The notes under the pieces: generated by a model | Told to the model about the DNA's origin: nothing | Database searches by the model: none | Seen by the model: only the letters and a program-made list of their open reading frames with translations | Assembly (NCBI RefSeq): GCF_001640805.2 | Contig: NC_066833.1 | Location: 2,003,709 to 2,067,708, forward strand | Length of the DNA: 64,000 bases | Source of the DNA: Lates calcarifer | Lineage: Eukaryota; Chordata; Actinopteri; Centropomidae | Direction: 5' to 3' | Made by a program: the position numbers and the translations under genes | Shown here: piece by piece, positions 1-10,354 of the stretch | How the letters are laid out: each line of letters opens with the position of its first letter | Numbering within the stretch: position 1 is the stretch's first letter

Positions 1-3000
1 GACTAGCTTCCCCAGTGATGAGCAGTTAACCAGCTGAAGAGGAACTGGTCTGAACCACCGGACTGAGGTTTAAATCATATGTTGAATCCCAGCTGATCCT
101 GGACCAGAGATTCAAGTCTTCAGTTCAAGAGTTAAAACACTAATCTCTGAGTTTCTGTCTCGTCTACATCGCTTTAAAAATGAACAATGCTAAGAACTTT
201 GTCAACCAGCAGGAGGCGCTGTTACAATCTGACAGGTCAAACTGAGCTGCTGTTGGAGAAATGTTATTCAGTTATTAAGGTGTTTGTTAACTTGTTCAGT
301 TTGACTCAGCCTTGTTTCAGAGGATTGTTGCATCATTTCCTCTTGAAATAAAGGTTTCATTGAGGACAAACACACTTTCTTTAGCAGCCTGTTTTCTGCC
401 AGACATTTTCAGGATAAAAAATAATCAATTCATCAATAACTCTCAGTTTTCCCCATGATGGATGGGGAAGGAAATTTCTTCACATGTCCATCTCTACTGC
501 TCAGCCATGACATTTTGTACAGACATTGACAAGGAAGTCTTCTTATTTCTATGATCCCTCACTCTTTCCTCCATGAGGTTTACATCTGCTGCTTTCTAAT
601 CAAATACCTCCACAACTATTAGACAAACTGTAATAACTCTGACCGATGCTGTGTCCACATCATGTCTGAGTTATTCTAACTACAACTTCATGACCTGTAA
701 ACGTACAAACTCTTCAGCTGATCAGTCTGTAGAGTTCAGACCCTGAACAGTGATAAAAACAATCTAAATAAGATGTTGTTAGAGTGAGAACATCTGTCAT
801 TAACACACAGCGCGGACAGAGGGAAAAACCAACTGAGAGCAACAGGTGGAGAGTCTGACAACAACAACACAACACCGTCCTGACTGACGTAGTTAGAGAG
901 GAGGAGTGTCTGCAGTCAGCAGGATCACAGCAGCAACAGTGGAAACTCCATTCAGGATCTGAAACCAGGACTGAGTCAGGACCAGAGCTCAGAGTGTGAT
1001 GGTGCTCTGACGGGTGGTGTTACTGTTACTGTGTGTTACTGCTGCACCACCTCCCTCTGACATCTACCCAGACTCATCAAAGAGGAAAGAGACAGATTCT
1101 TCTGTTTCCATTTAAATCCATTTATCATTCGTCTATGTCAGAAAAATCATCTTAAACCCAAAGAGATTCAGTTCATTTATCTCATGTCATCTGGGAACCT
1201 GGAGCTTTTTTTAAAGATTTTGTTTGAAAAATGATCAAAACTATTGATTAGTTATTAAAATAGCTGCAGATTATTCTTCTGCTGATGGACTCGTACAATG
1301 ATCACCAACTAAATCTGTTTGGGGTTGGTTCTGTTGTCACCTCAGGCTTTGGGAAACTGTTTTCTATTCAGTTTTATTGACCAAATGACTGATCAATCGA
1401 GAAATGAATCAATAATGAGAATAATGGTCGGCCCTGGCTGTTTGCACTGATCTCAGCTGATCAGACGCCGACTGAGGACTGATTTCATTTCAAATGATTG
1501 ATTCCTGAAGGTGGAGTCTGGACCTGCTTCTGTCTTCACCCATAGTTTCTGTTGACAGCTGTAGTAAAAACACAGGTCAGCAGTCTATATATATCAGCTG
1601 GGAACACATGGACATTTCTGAGGAGGTCATGTGACCTGACACCACTATGACCAGTACAACACAAAATGATGAATTCATTCATGTTTGTTTAGGTTTTTGC
1701 TTTTGACTCGGAAACATGTCAGAGGAGACGTTACTGCAGCTGAGAGATGAGATCCTTTAAATACCCCCCACACCCCACCCAGGCCTTTATGGAAACTGAA
1801 CTCAGTGCTTTATTTTCCTGCAGCTCTGTCGGTCATCAACACTGTGAGATGTGTCAGAAAACACGACAGGAATTTGCTAAAACAAAGACACAAGGTGAAA
1901 ACCAGCTGACCAAACAACAGCGGGAACATTTCCCTGTTCCTGAAACACAGGAGCCTCTGAAAAGACAGAGGAGATTAAACACATGACAAAGCATTTCCCT
2001 GTATTTCCTTTAATGACTGACATTAATGTCGAGGTCCTGATCAGACCGGAACAGAAAAACCAAACAGCCAGGACTCTCTAAACTCTGAAGTCTGATGTGA
2101 TGAAGCTCATGAGTAACATCAGTAAAACAGCAGAGTGACTGCAGACTGTGGACAGAGGACAGAACAAACACATCATGTCTGTGCCAGGACTCATTTCATT
2201 TGGCTACGAGTCAGATAATAACAATATTTAATTCATGAAATGGAATGAAAATGATTGTCTCTGCTGCTGCTCCTGTTTGTCAGGACCTGTGACACAGTTT
2301 CAGCTCCTGTTTGTGTTCATTACTCTCTTTGTTTATGTGAATGAGAGGAGGCCACAGGCTGCTGCTCTAACCTGCACCATTAGTTACACTCACACTGTAG
2401 AAAAATGAACTTATGATGAAATTAATCTGTGTTCCATCCTGCTATAGAGTTTATTATTAATATATTGGACTCGTGTTTGTTAAATCTGATGTGATCCAAT
2501 ACAACAGCTCAGCCATAACTGTCACCTGTACAAAGACAATAACGTCAGAGGTGTTCCTCTCTCTCTGTTTGTTGATCAGTGAGGCTGCAGCTGTGTGGAG
2601 ATGAACACATTTTCAGTATAATGCAGCCCAGTACAACGCCACTGACCACAGCCTCACTCATAAGGATATAATGCAGATTAATTAACACCAAACATACTGT
2701 TTTAACAAACACTGGCCATTTTAAGCCTGATACAGGGAGAATATGTGGCAGAGCTGTTGTACTGGATTGCCTCATCTTTGCTGCTCCTGTAGATCAGTTC
2801 TTATTTAATTATTATGGTGGATCTTTTCTGTTCAGTTTGTTATTAGTTATTTTACCTTTTCTTGCTGTTTTACTTCAGTTGTTCGTACTGAGTAAGACAC
2901 TGGATGCCTGCTTTTCCTCTTTTATTGAGAATATTAACTGTAGCTAAAATATAGATTGTATCTTTTTTTATCTAAACAACAGGAAAAGGCAGTTGAGCTG

Positions 3001-3862
3001 CTTGTTATCCCTGAGTACAGCCTGCAGGTGTTAGTCTGAGAGGCGAAACCCAGGGCAGGAAAACACCTGAGGATATTTGCTGCATCACCTGCTGCTCTGA
3101 ACTGCTCAAATGTATTTGTAAATACTTCTTCACTGCAGCGGTGGAAGTATTTAAATACTTTACAAATACTAGATTACAAGTATTTTTGCAAACAAGAAGA
3201 ACACAAAGAAAAGCTGTTCGTGATCACCGTGAATAGACAGTGTAACTATCAGTTAATTACTGCCAATGAGCAGGCTTTAATTCTGTTCATTCACACTGCA
3301 GTCTCCTGAAGCAGCAGCTTCGTGCTTCTCCACTCGCTGTAACATGTACATACATGTAGGACAGTAATAACAGCTCCTGTGCCCCAGCAGAACAACATGT
3401 CCGCCGGGGTCCCTGCTGTGTTCACGGCCTGTCTCCGCTCTGGTTCGTCCTGACAACTTTCTATGAACAGGACGCGGCGGGACAGATGTGATGGCGCAGA
3501 GCTGCGGGTGGAGGTCACTGAGCGGCGGCTGCCCCTGTGCTCACACCCGGCTCCTAACACACACAGTCCGTGACACCACACGGGTGTGACCGGGTACACT
3601 GAGGCTGAACGGCTCGGGTGGTATTTACAGCGGCTGTTTGCGCTCTGACAGATCGGTTCAGCGGCACTGACAGTCGGCCGCGCTAACGCTAGCCCCCCGC
3701 TACTTGTTAGCATGTTAGCCAAAACAATCGGAAACTCAATGAATGTCAAATACGACCCTGTCACTTTCTCTTAAACTGCAGCCGTCAGGGAGGTAGCAGC
3801 GCGGCCACAGACACCTGCCCTAGAAGCCGGAGACCCTCACTTCATCCTGGACTCGCACTCAC
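1..3862 (-). other. sucla2: sucla2 intron 1 (partial), no other gene seen
   Basis: This stretch lies 3' of the sucla2 first exon on the minus strand, so it is read as part of intron 1 running off the left edge. I found no SUCLA2 exon 2 (the segment leading into the ATP-grasp domain) on the minus strand and no other convincing exon on either strand. The left 3.2 kb is AT-rich and featureless. Around 3142-3185 there is a fragment related to the common fish repeat carrying 'ggtggaagtatt...tactt'. From about 3400 to 4030 the sequence becomes CpG-rich, as expected near a housekeeping promoter. Confidence 0.5.
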
Positions 3863-3946
3863 CTTGGAAGCGGAGCTGATCGTGTTCCTGGCCCCTGAAT
3901 TTCTCAGGCTGGCCGTCAAACGGCTGCAGATCAGGGACGTCGCCAT
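3863..3946 (-). CDS. sucla2: SUCLA2 first coding exon (ADP-forming succinyl-CoA ligase beta subunit, partial)
   Basis: SUCLA2 is the ATP-specific beta subunit of mitochondrial succinyl-CoA synthetase in the TCA cycle. Only the first 28 codons are here, from the ATG at 3946 to a strong donor (AAG|gtgagt) after 3863, leaving in phase 0. The peptide starts MATSLICSRLTASLRNSG, is rich in Arg, Ser and Ala, and lacks acidic residues, as expected of a mitochondrial presequence. It resembles the human SUCLA2 start (MAAS...RL...LRN). The identity rests on this short match plus synteny: med4 and itm2b follow, as at human 13q14.2. The catalytic ATP-grasp and ligase domains lie outside the window. The start was chosen because it is the only ATG giving a presequence and because a CpG-rich region with an NRF1-like site lies just upstream. 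Another mitochondrial protein is possible but less likely. Confidence 0.6.
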
Positions 3947-3972
3947 GTCTCCCTTTAGACGGAGTAACTGCC

Positions 3973-3982
3973 GCGCATGCGT
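3973..3982. promoter_or_regulatory. NRF1-like site in the sucla2 promoter
   Basis: The sequence gcgcatgcgt matches the NRF1 core (GCGCATGCGC) at nine of ten positions and sits 27 bases upstream of the sucla2 ATG inside a CpG-rich stretch. NRF1 is a known activator of nuclear genes for mitochondrial proteins, which fits the gene call. Confidence 0.5.
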
Positions 3983-4593
3983 CGTGAACCGCAAAGTCGG
4001 GTTCCCCCTGCTGCCTTCGGATGCTGTAGGAAAATATAGAATCGTTTCAAAATAAGGGCTCAACGTAGACCACAAGCCATGCCTGGGAAATATTCAGGCT
4101 AGTTAGAAGCGGAAATAGAGTTGAGGAACTTTACTCAAGTATTTCCACTTTGACTCAAGATTTAATAACCTGATATCCAAGTGCAGTTGATGCTTTAACT
4201 CCATACTACTACTTCACTCAAGTAGGAATTTGAATCCGGGACTTTTACTTGTAATGGAGTATATGTACATGGTTATATTATACTTTTAGTTAAACAAATG
4301 TTTTGAGTACTTATTCCACCACTGACAATTGTCGACAGAGCGAGTTTACAGAGAGAGCCTGAACGCAGCACTGTCATGGCCCTGACGCAGTGTAAATATA
4401 TCCGCACTCTGGCCTTTAACCTACATTAACACAATCATCAGCGGTGGTACCCAGATCATTTACTGAAGTAAAACTGTCAGTACAACAATGAAAATGCTCC
4501 ATTACCATTTCCTTCTTTTTAATATTTGTAAATGATGTCTGGTGTTTCTGCAGCACACTCAACAACACACACAATCTCTATTCAAAAAAAGGA

Positions 4594-4599
4594 TTTATT
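4594..4599 (-). terminator. Candidate med4 poly(A) signal
   Basis: On the minus strand this reads AATAAA and is about 1.26 kb beyond the med4 stop. It is a canonical hexamer downstream of the gene; no expression evidence is available. Confidence 0.35.
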
Positions 4600-4691
4600 T
4601 ACAGCGGTCAGTATGTACAAGCTTATTTACACAGAGGTAAATTAACAGCATCTGTCCATATTGTTATTACACCACACTGAGAACATACAGG

Positions 4692-4692
<1 letters not shown>

Positions 4693-4722
<30 letters not shown>
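4693..4722. repeat. (CA)n microsatellite
   Basis: About 15 uninterrupted CA units within the putative med4 3' UTR. Confidence 0.95.
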
Positions 4723-4724
<2 letters not shown>

Positions 4725-4920
4725 AAGAGTGAGGTTTGGTTTCTGCCCCACTGTGGTTTATGGAGGGGTATTAAGACCAACTCTGAACACAACCTCATCT
4801 TTGTTAGCTTTAGTTCTTGTTTAATTTGTTGTTTGTTTACCTGCAGTTTGTTTAAACTGCAGGTAAACAATGTACACAAAAAAACACTCCCTAAAACTGG
4901 TGCAAACACAGGCTCTTAAA

Positions 4921-5080
4921 GGAACAGTTCAACATTTTGGGAAATAAATGTACCCCCATTCTCACATCTGTACAGCAGCTGGTTAGCTTAGCATAAAGAC
5001 TGGAAACAGAGGGAAACAGTTAGCCTGGCTCTGTCTAAACACCAGCTCCTTTAAAGCTCACTGATGAACATGTTAGAAGT
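4921..5080. repeat. MITE-like teleost repeat
   Basis: It contains 'ggttagcttagcataaagactggaaacag', split here as ggttagcttagcataaag and actggaaacag, a segment I recognise as widespread in percomorph genomes. A related copy in the opposite general region is at about 49660-50060. The boundaries are approximate. Confidence 0.5.
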
Positions 5081-5856
5081 CATTGGTTTCATCTGTACAA
5101 AAACATAAAGTGGATTTACAGGAGTTATAATGTCATAAATGAACATGCTAATCAGTTAGCTTTAGAGGTGCTGGTATGTAGGTGTGGCTAATTTTGCATA
5201 GCAGTATTCTTATTACATTTATGAGTATTCTGATTTTATTAAAGGAATAATTCATTAATAAAACATATTTCTGGTTAATGTATAATAAAATACTGATTAG
5301 TTGTTTCCAACTGTTGCAGGAAGTGAGTAAGTCTAGGTATTTTCCAAAATGTGGAACTACTCCTTTAAAAAAAAGATGATGGACTCCTGAGAACCCTGAC
5401 ACAGTCCCTCACTCCTGCCCCCATAAACCCTCAGTACAAACTCTGAAATCCTCCAAACACGACCCAGATCATCAGAGAGGGAACAGGCCGACTCATCATC
5501 ACTCACTCACTCACAGTGATGAGGATAACTTCTTAAAAACTTTAACATCAAGGCCACCAGGACCCAGAGCACAGCGTCTGTTTTGGAAAACTAAAGGCTT
5601 TTCTTACAAACTGTGGAACTCCAGACCTCGGCTGACATAATGATTAGAAATGATGGTTGAATGATAAACTGTAGCTGCTATATCCAACTTTAAATCTCCC
5701 TCCACTTTAAGAATCAGCTCCTCCATCACTGAGAATCAGAGGCAGCCGATTAAATCCACAACTCCTGTAGAGAAGAGACGGAGGGTGAAGATATTTGATG
5801 GGCTGTTTCTCAGTGGTGACCTCACCCCACACACACACACACACAGTCCCTGATGT

Positions 5857-7913
5857 TCAGTCGGAGTCACTGCTGCTGCTGGAGGAGTCGGTCGACATGG
5901 CCTCCACGTCGTCCTCATTCTCCTTGTTGTGACCCGGAGGCTCGAGCCCGAAGTCGTTGCCGTGGTGAGGAGGCAGCATCCCCACGGAGACGTCCGAGGA
6001 CTGCCAGGGGTAGTGAGGTGTCAGGACGTCTGAGGAGAGACAGAGGAGGAGAGGTGCTTATTACTCCCAGTGTTCAGGCCTTGCTCACTACTGTCATCCT
6101 CCATTTATATTGATTAACTCAATGCACTGATTGATCAATAGGACAGAAGCAGGTCAAGCTAATAGTGAAGTGGAGGCTGTGTCCTCCCAGATCAATCTAT
6201 AACGTGGGCGATGAAACGATAACAACACTGATCAACAGAACTCAGTCCATCCATGTTTAGACAGACAACAGAAAGAGCCAATGATAATGAGAGTTACAGT
6301 GACGTCAGGTTAGGTTGACCCACACAGCACAGAGTGTGGGAGCAGCAGCACACGAGCTGATCTTTTAGGTACTGCAGAGTCAGTCGAGGGAATTCAGCGG
6401 TGTGGAGATATAGTGTCACTTTCTCCAGCTCTATTCCTTACAACAGAAAGCTGGGATTTGGTTTGTATTGTGATATATTGTGATATCGATTGATAAGAAA
6501 AAAATGATCACAATAAGACTCCTTTCCATATCGCCCAGTCCTAACTGTGAATCTACTTTGTTTCTCTGTTCCATAAACACAACATCTATTTCCTGTCTGT
6601 CGTCCAGGAGGAGGGATCCCTGCTTTTTGCTCCTCCTCAGGTTTCCTCCATTTTCTCCCTTTTAAAAGTTTTGTGGGGGGAGTTTTCTCATTGTCTGTTC
6701 AAAGCTCGATGGACAGGATGCTGTGATCAGTAAACCTGACCTGACTTGACAGGGACTTACCCGGTAACCTTCCAGCAGCCAGAGCGTCACCTGGCAGATG
6801 TCCGTTCACACCGTTGGTCGGCAGGTTGGCCATGTGACCCAGCATCCCACTGCGCATTTCCAGGTCAGTAGGGTAGGGTCGGCGTGGATCACCTGAAACC
6901 AAACATTTGTGTGAACAGTTAGCAAAGTAAAAACACGACCTCAGCCGACAGTCCTCGGTGACTGTGCAGGTCCTACCTGGTACCCAGTTGAGAGGAGCAC
7001 ACACGGCGTTACTGGCACTGATTCTGTGAGCGTATTTGATGATTTCTTCTGATGAGATACTTCCTGCAGGGATAAGTAAACAACCTGAGTCAGCAAACAC
7101 ACCACGGTCAACATCCTCAGCTTCCATCAGACAGGGTGAGACAGGTGTGTTAGCTCACCTTTCCTGGCTTTGTCAATGGATTTGAGTTTCTCCTTCGCCT
7201 GGTAAACAGCAGTGGCCTTAAAGAGAAGACAGAGGATTGTGGGTATTTTCACATTCAACAGGACACAGTCTAGCTCAGCAGCTGTTCACTTAAATGTAAA
7301 GTAAGAGATGTGGACCAGGACCAGGACCACCCACCAGGATGTGTTCGGCCTCCTTCAGCTGCTTCTGGAGCTGCTGGATGTCGCTGTCTCTTTTCTCCAC
7401 CTCCTTCTCCAACAGCTGCATCTCTTGATGCACCTTCCCCTGCTGCTGAGCCACCTCCATCAGCTCCTGGAACTCCCTGTCCCTCTGCACCAGCAGCTCC
7501 AGGATCTGAGGCAAAACACCAAGAACACAAACCCCCGCCGCCATTATTAACCCCACTGTGATTCATTCATTTCCCGGTCGCACTGTGTGTCTTTGATCCG
7601 CTGTTACCTGGACGTCCTCTCCTGGCTGGGGCAGTTTCTGGCTCCTGGACAGAGCTAACATCTCTATCAGCTCCCTGAAATAATACAAACACGGGGGTGG
7701 AGAGGGACCGAGTGGGGGGGTGGGGGGGTGTTCAAATAACAGCTGGTGTTAAAAGAGGAAACGAAAGGACAAACAGCAGCGTAACAAACATAAATATGAA
7801 TAGTGCGACAGGAAACGACTACATTAAGTTTAAATTTACCGAGATAAAACCTCCAAATCGTCCAACACAGACAACAACCGCTCTTTCGTTGACTTCTCCG
7901 CCACTGTCGCCAT
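5857..7913 (-). CDS. med4: MED4, Mediator complex subunit 4 (complete)
   Basis: MED4 is a subunit of the Mediator middle module, which links transcription factors to RNA polymerase II in the nucleus. Coding exons on the minus strand are 7840-7913, 7608-7674, 7335-7505, 7159-7216, 6977-7063, 6761-6892 and 5857-6029. All have GT-AG borders and compatible phases, giving 762 nt or 253 aa (human 270). The protein starts [20 protein letters not shown]. It has a coiled-coil region (about residues 48-105, with [20 protein letters not shown]), the conserved [20 protein letters not shown] segment, a [14 protein letters not shown] motif and a Ser/Asp tail ending in SSSSSSDSD. These match vertebrate MED4 almost residue for residue. 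The start was chosen by homology to the TKERLLS N-terminus. The upstream side is a divergent promoter shared with the plus-strand zinc-ribbon gene. The identification is essentially certain. Confidence 0.97.
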
Positions 7914-8292
7914 GGTTGTCTCCCGTCGCTTCTGCGCAAGACCGGAAGTGACGTTGTGTTCATCACCCCGGAAAAAGGAACACACCGCCACCTGCTGTAT
8001 CGGAGTATATGGGTTAATTGCTTTTAAAAACACAAAACAAAACTATAACCTAATTCCTAATCCTGTTTGCACAATTTAACACATTAAATACGTTTTTTTT
8101 CTCAAAACATCTGATTTATATCGCAAAATACGTCTCGTAGTAACGTTGGTACTGCGCCGGTAGGAGGCAGCCGTGCGCCAAACCGTGCCCGGTCAGCTGG
8201 GAAAGAAGAAGTAGGAGAAAGAATTGTGGGTTTTATGGTTTTATCCACTGACTGGGCGACTTTGTTTTTAGGACGTCTGCACAGTGAGAAAG
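7914..8292. promoter_or_regulatory. Divergent promoter between med4 and the zinc-ribbon/chromo gene
   Basis: Only about 380 bases separate the med4 ATG from the end of the first (noncoding) exon of the plus-strand gene, whose donor is gagaaag|gtaagg at 8292. Position 7941-7954 reads accggaagtgacgt, an ETS motif fused to a CRE-like half site, a combination common in TATA-less housekeeping promoters. The stretch 8140-8280 is locally CpG-rich. Shared regulation is inferred. Confidence 0.6.
7941..7954 (+). promoter_or_regulatory. ETS-CRE composite motif
   Basis: The sequence accggaagtgacgt combines CCGGAAGT (ETS/GABPA core) with TGACGT (CRE half), 28 bases upstream of the med4 ATG. Confidence 0.5.
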
Positions 8293-9649
8293 GTAAGGCG
8301 TCAGTATACTAGAATGATGCAGTCAGCGTGTTTCAGTGTCTGGTTTAAATGCGCTGTCCTGTTGTTTATTTTAGAAGCTTGTTTAGTTAGTTTAGAGCTA
8401 ACTTAGCCAGCAGTTAGCGTTGGGAAAGTTACAGCTCAACATTAAATAAATATAGCGTCTTGTCTCAGAGGATTATAAATGTAGAGAAGAAGTCAGATAG
8501 ACAGGCGGTGTCTCTGACCTCAAGTGCATCTAAACCTCGAGTGCTCATTCAACCTGTTAACTGTAAAATGTGGATTTTACATGACCCCAAATCAAAAGTG
8601 ACATGCGTTCAGTTTTTCTGAGGTGGCACAGTTTAAAATAATAATGCATAAATTAGAGGAGTCTCTTTATTTAAATGAGACATCCTGAAGCTGCAGGGAC
8701 CTTACACTCTTGTTTATCGTCACTTAGCAGCAGTGAGACCTGACCTGAGGTCCTACACCTGCTCACACCAAACCACTAATCATCTGCTTTGGCTGCTGTG
8801 TTTATCACCAGACCACCGCCTACCAGCAGCTATCTACAACTACAATTACATTACTCATTCATTATTTTGTCTTGACTATTGCATTTAATAATTGAATAAG
8901 AAGATGTCACTGAAAGGGCTGGTTAGGGGCAGGTTAGTTAGCCGACACTGCTGATTATTTAAGTTAAGAAAGGTCACATTCTCAACATGTAGCTGCTGTT
9001 TTACTGTCTTATTCTCAGGCATTCAGCACTGTATGCAGATTTAATAAAGTCATGGTGTTTTCAAATCATACAAATATGCCAAGTGCTGTTGGCAGGTTAG
9101 CTATAGCAATGTCAATAACTGACACAAAAGGCTGAAACATCCTTTGCTGAGACACCTGTACTGTCACACAGAAGATCAGAGGTGTCATATAAGAGGATAA
9201 GGTCTCTCTTAAGAAGGACTTTGATCAATTCTGCAGTTATAGAGTGTAATGAATTAAATTAAATCACATTTTAATAACATTATGACTGTTTTTAATTAAT
9301 GCATGAATTGAGCATAGTTGCATGGTTATTACATTGGAACACATTACAAGTATGTCTGTAATGAATTATAGCCATTGACATTAAAAAAAAAAAAGTGACT
9401 GTCACAGCTTATTACGACCCACAGTTACGTTTTGTTGTCAAGCGACGTAGCGGCCGTAATTAAGACAGTAATAAAGTAGATGACGTAGTATAAAGAGCGA
9501 CAAAGGAGGAGGTTGAGGTGGATTAGTCAATAAAACACAGGACACTGTTGTCCAGTAGTCATTGTTGTTTCTTTAATCCATGACCACCGTCTTTTCCTGA
9601 ACCTGACCAAAGGAGACCGTTCCACGGCGTTAACCGCGTGTTTATTACT

Positions 9650-9663
9650 GTTGCCATGACGAC
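9650..9663 (+). promoter_or_regulatory. X-box-like RFX site, copy 1
   Basis: gttgccatgacgac resembles the RFX X-box consensus GTTRCCATGGYAAC. It lies in the first unit of the tandem duplication. Confidence 0.4.
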
Positions 9664-9712
9664 GCAGTTCCAGGACGAGACCATTCCAGAGCGTAACCGC
9701 CTGTTTATTACT

Positions 9713-9726
9713 GTTACCATGACAAC
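9713..9726 (+). promoter_or_regulatory. X-box-like RFX site, copy 2
   Basis: gttaccatgacaac differs from the X-box consensus GTTRCCATGGYAAC by one base. It lies 63 bases after copy 1 in the duplicated unit. Confidence 0.45.
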
Positions 9727-10354
9727 GACGCGCCGGTAAAGGCAGCTGCTGAGGGTAGGAACCGGCGACAGAACTCGTTTAGGTTGGAGAACTTGTTGGG
9801 AAAATGATACCTCGTTTTCAGGGAGAGACAATGCGGATATTTGATTCTTTTAATGGAAACCTTCAGTATCCCCAAATAAAGAAAAGAAGTATAAAATATG
9901 TGTCCTTAGCAAAAACCACACAGTTGTGTCATGTTCAGAGTTTAATATAAATACTTTAAAGTAATACTGACTTACTCTTTAATACAACAACTACCATTAA
10001 AAAAAATATTATTAGGAGAGATATAGTCATCACTCATCTTGAATTAGTATAATTTTAATAGTTTTGAAGGGATGACAGATAAATCTCTTTAGTGCTATGT
10101 GTATATTTTTAAAGATATTTTTAAGTCATTCCACAGAAACATTTCTGATGCAGTTCAATGAAAATACTCAAAAATACAGTGGAACACTTGGCAAAGTTAG
10201 TGACCCCTTCCTCAAACATCAGTGTTCAGCAGTTTACGTTGAAAGCCTTCACGTTGGGTCACTGTGTTGACAGTATGGGTGTGAAAACGTAAACTCTTAT
10301 CCCCGATACCACTTCATGCAACACTCTAATCGTTCTTTATGTTTCCTTCTCCAG

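Larger units (their letters stand above)
3947..5856. other. sucla2 promoter and med4 3' UTR/intergenic region
   Basis: No coding exon was found here on either strand. The left end is the CpG-rich sucla2 promoter. At 4110-4330 and 4440-4500 there are fragments of the common fish repeat with 'tactcaagta' and 'ggtggtacccagat...tactgaagtaaaa' motifs. A CA repeat occupies 4693-4722. A teleost MITE-like segment covers about 4921-5080. Much of the part right of 4600 is probably the med4 3' UTR. NUDT15, which sits between SUCLA2 and MED4 in human, is not seen. Confidence 0.5.
9612..9731. repeat. Imperfect tandem duplication (about 60-bp unit, two copies)
   Basis: Unit 1 (9612-9665) and unit 2 (9673-9731) share the order 'gagaccRttcca..gcgt.aaccgc.tgtttattactgtt.ccatgac'. 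The rest of the intron does not show this repeat. Confidence 0.7.
8293..10354 (+). other. Intron 1 of the zinc-ribbon/chromo gene
   Basis: This 2.06 kb intron runs between the noncoding first exon (donor at 8293) and the coding exon that begins directly with ATG at 10355. It has no coding exon. It contains a degenerate tandem duplication at 9612-9731 with two X-box-like sites; the rest is AT-rich and unremarkable. Confidence 0.6.

Noticed and set aside
3291..3764. 157-codon open frame on the minus strand
   Set aside because: It lies in a CpG-rich zone that lengthens chance frames, shows no family resemblance, is low in conserved motifs, and has no fitting splice sites.
3947..5856. Possible NUDT15 between sucla2 and med4
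   Set aside because: No Nudix box (GX5EX7REUXEEXGU) was readable on either strand.
7308..7561. Plus-strand open frames opposite med4 exon 3
   Set aside because: Shadow frames of the coiled-coil coding exon; Leu- and Pro-rich composition only.
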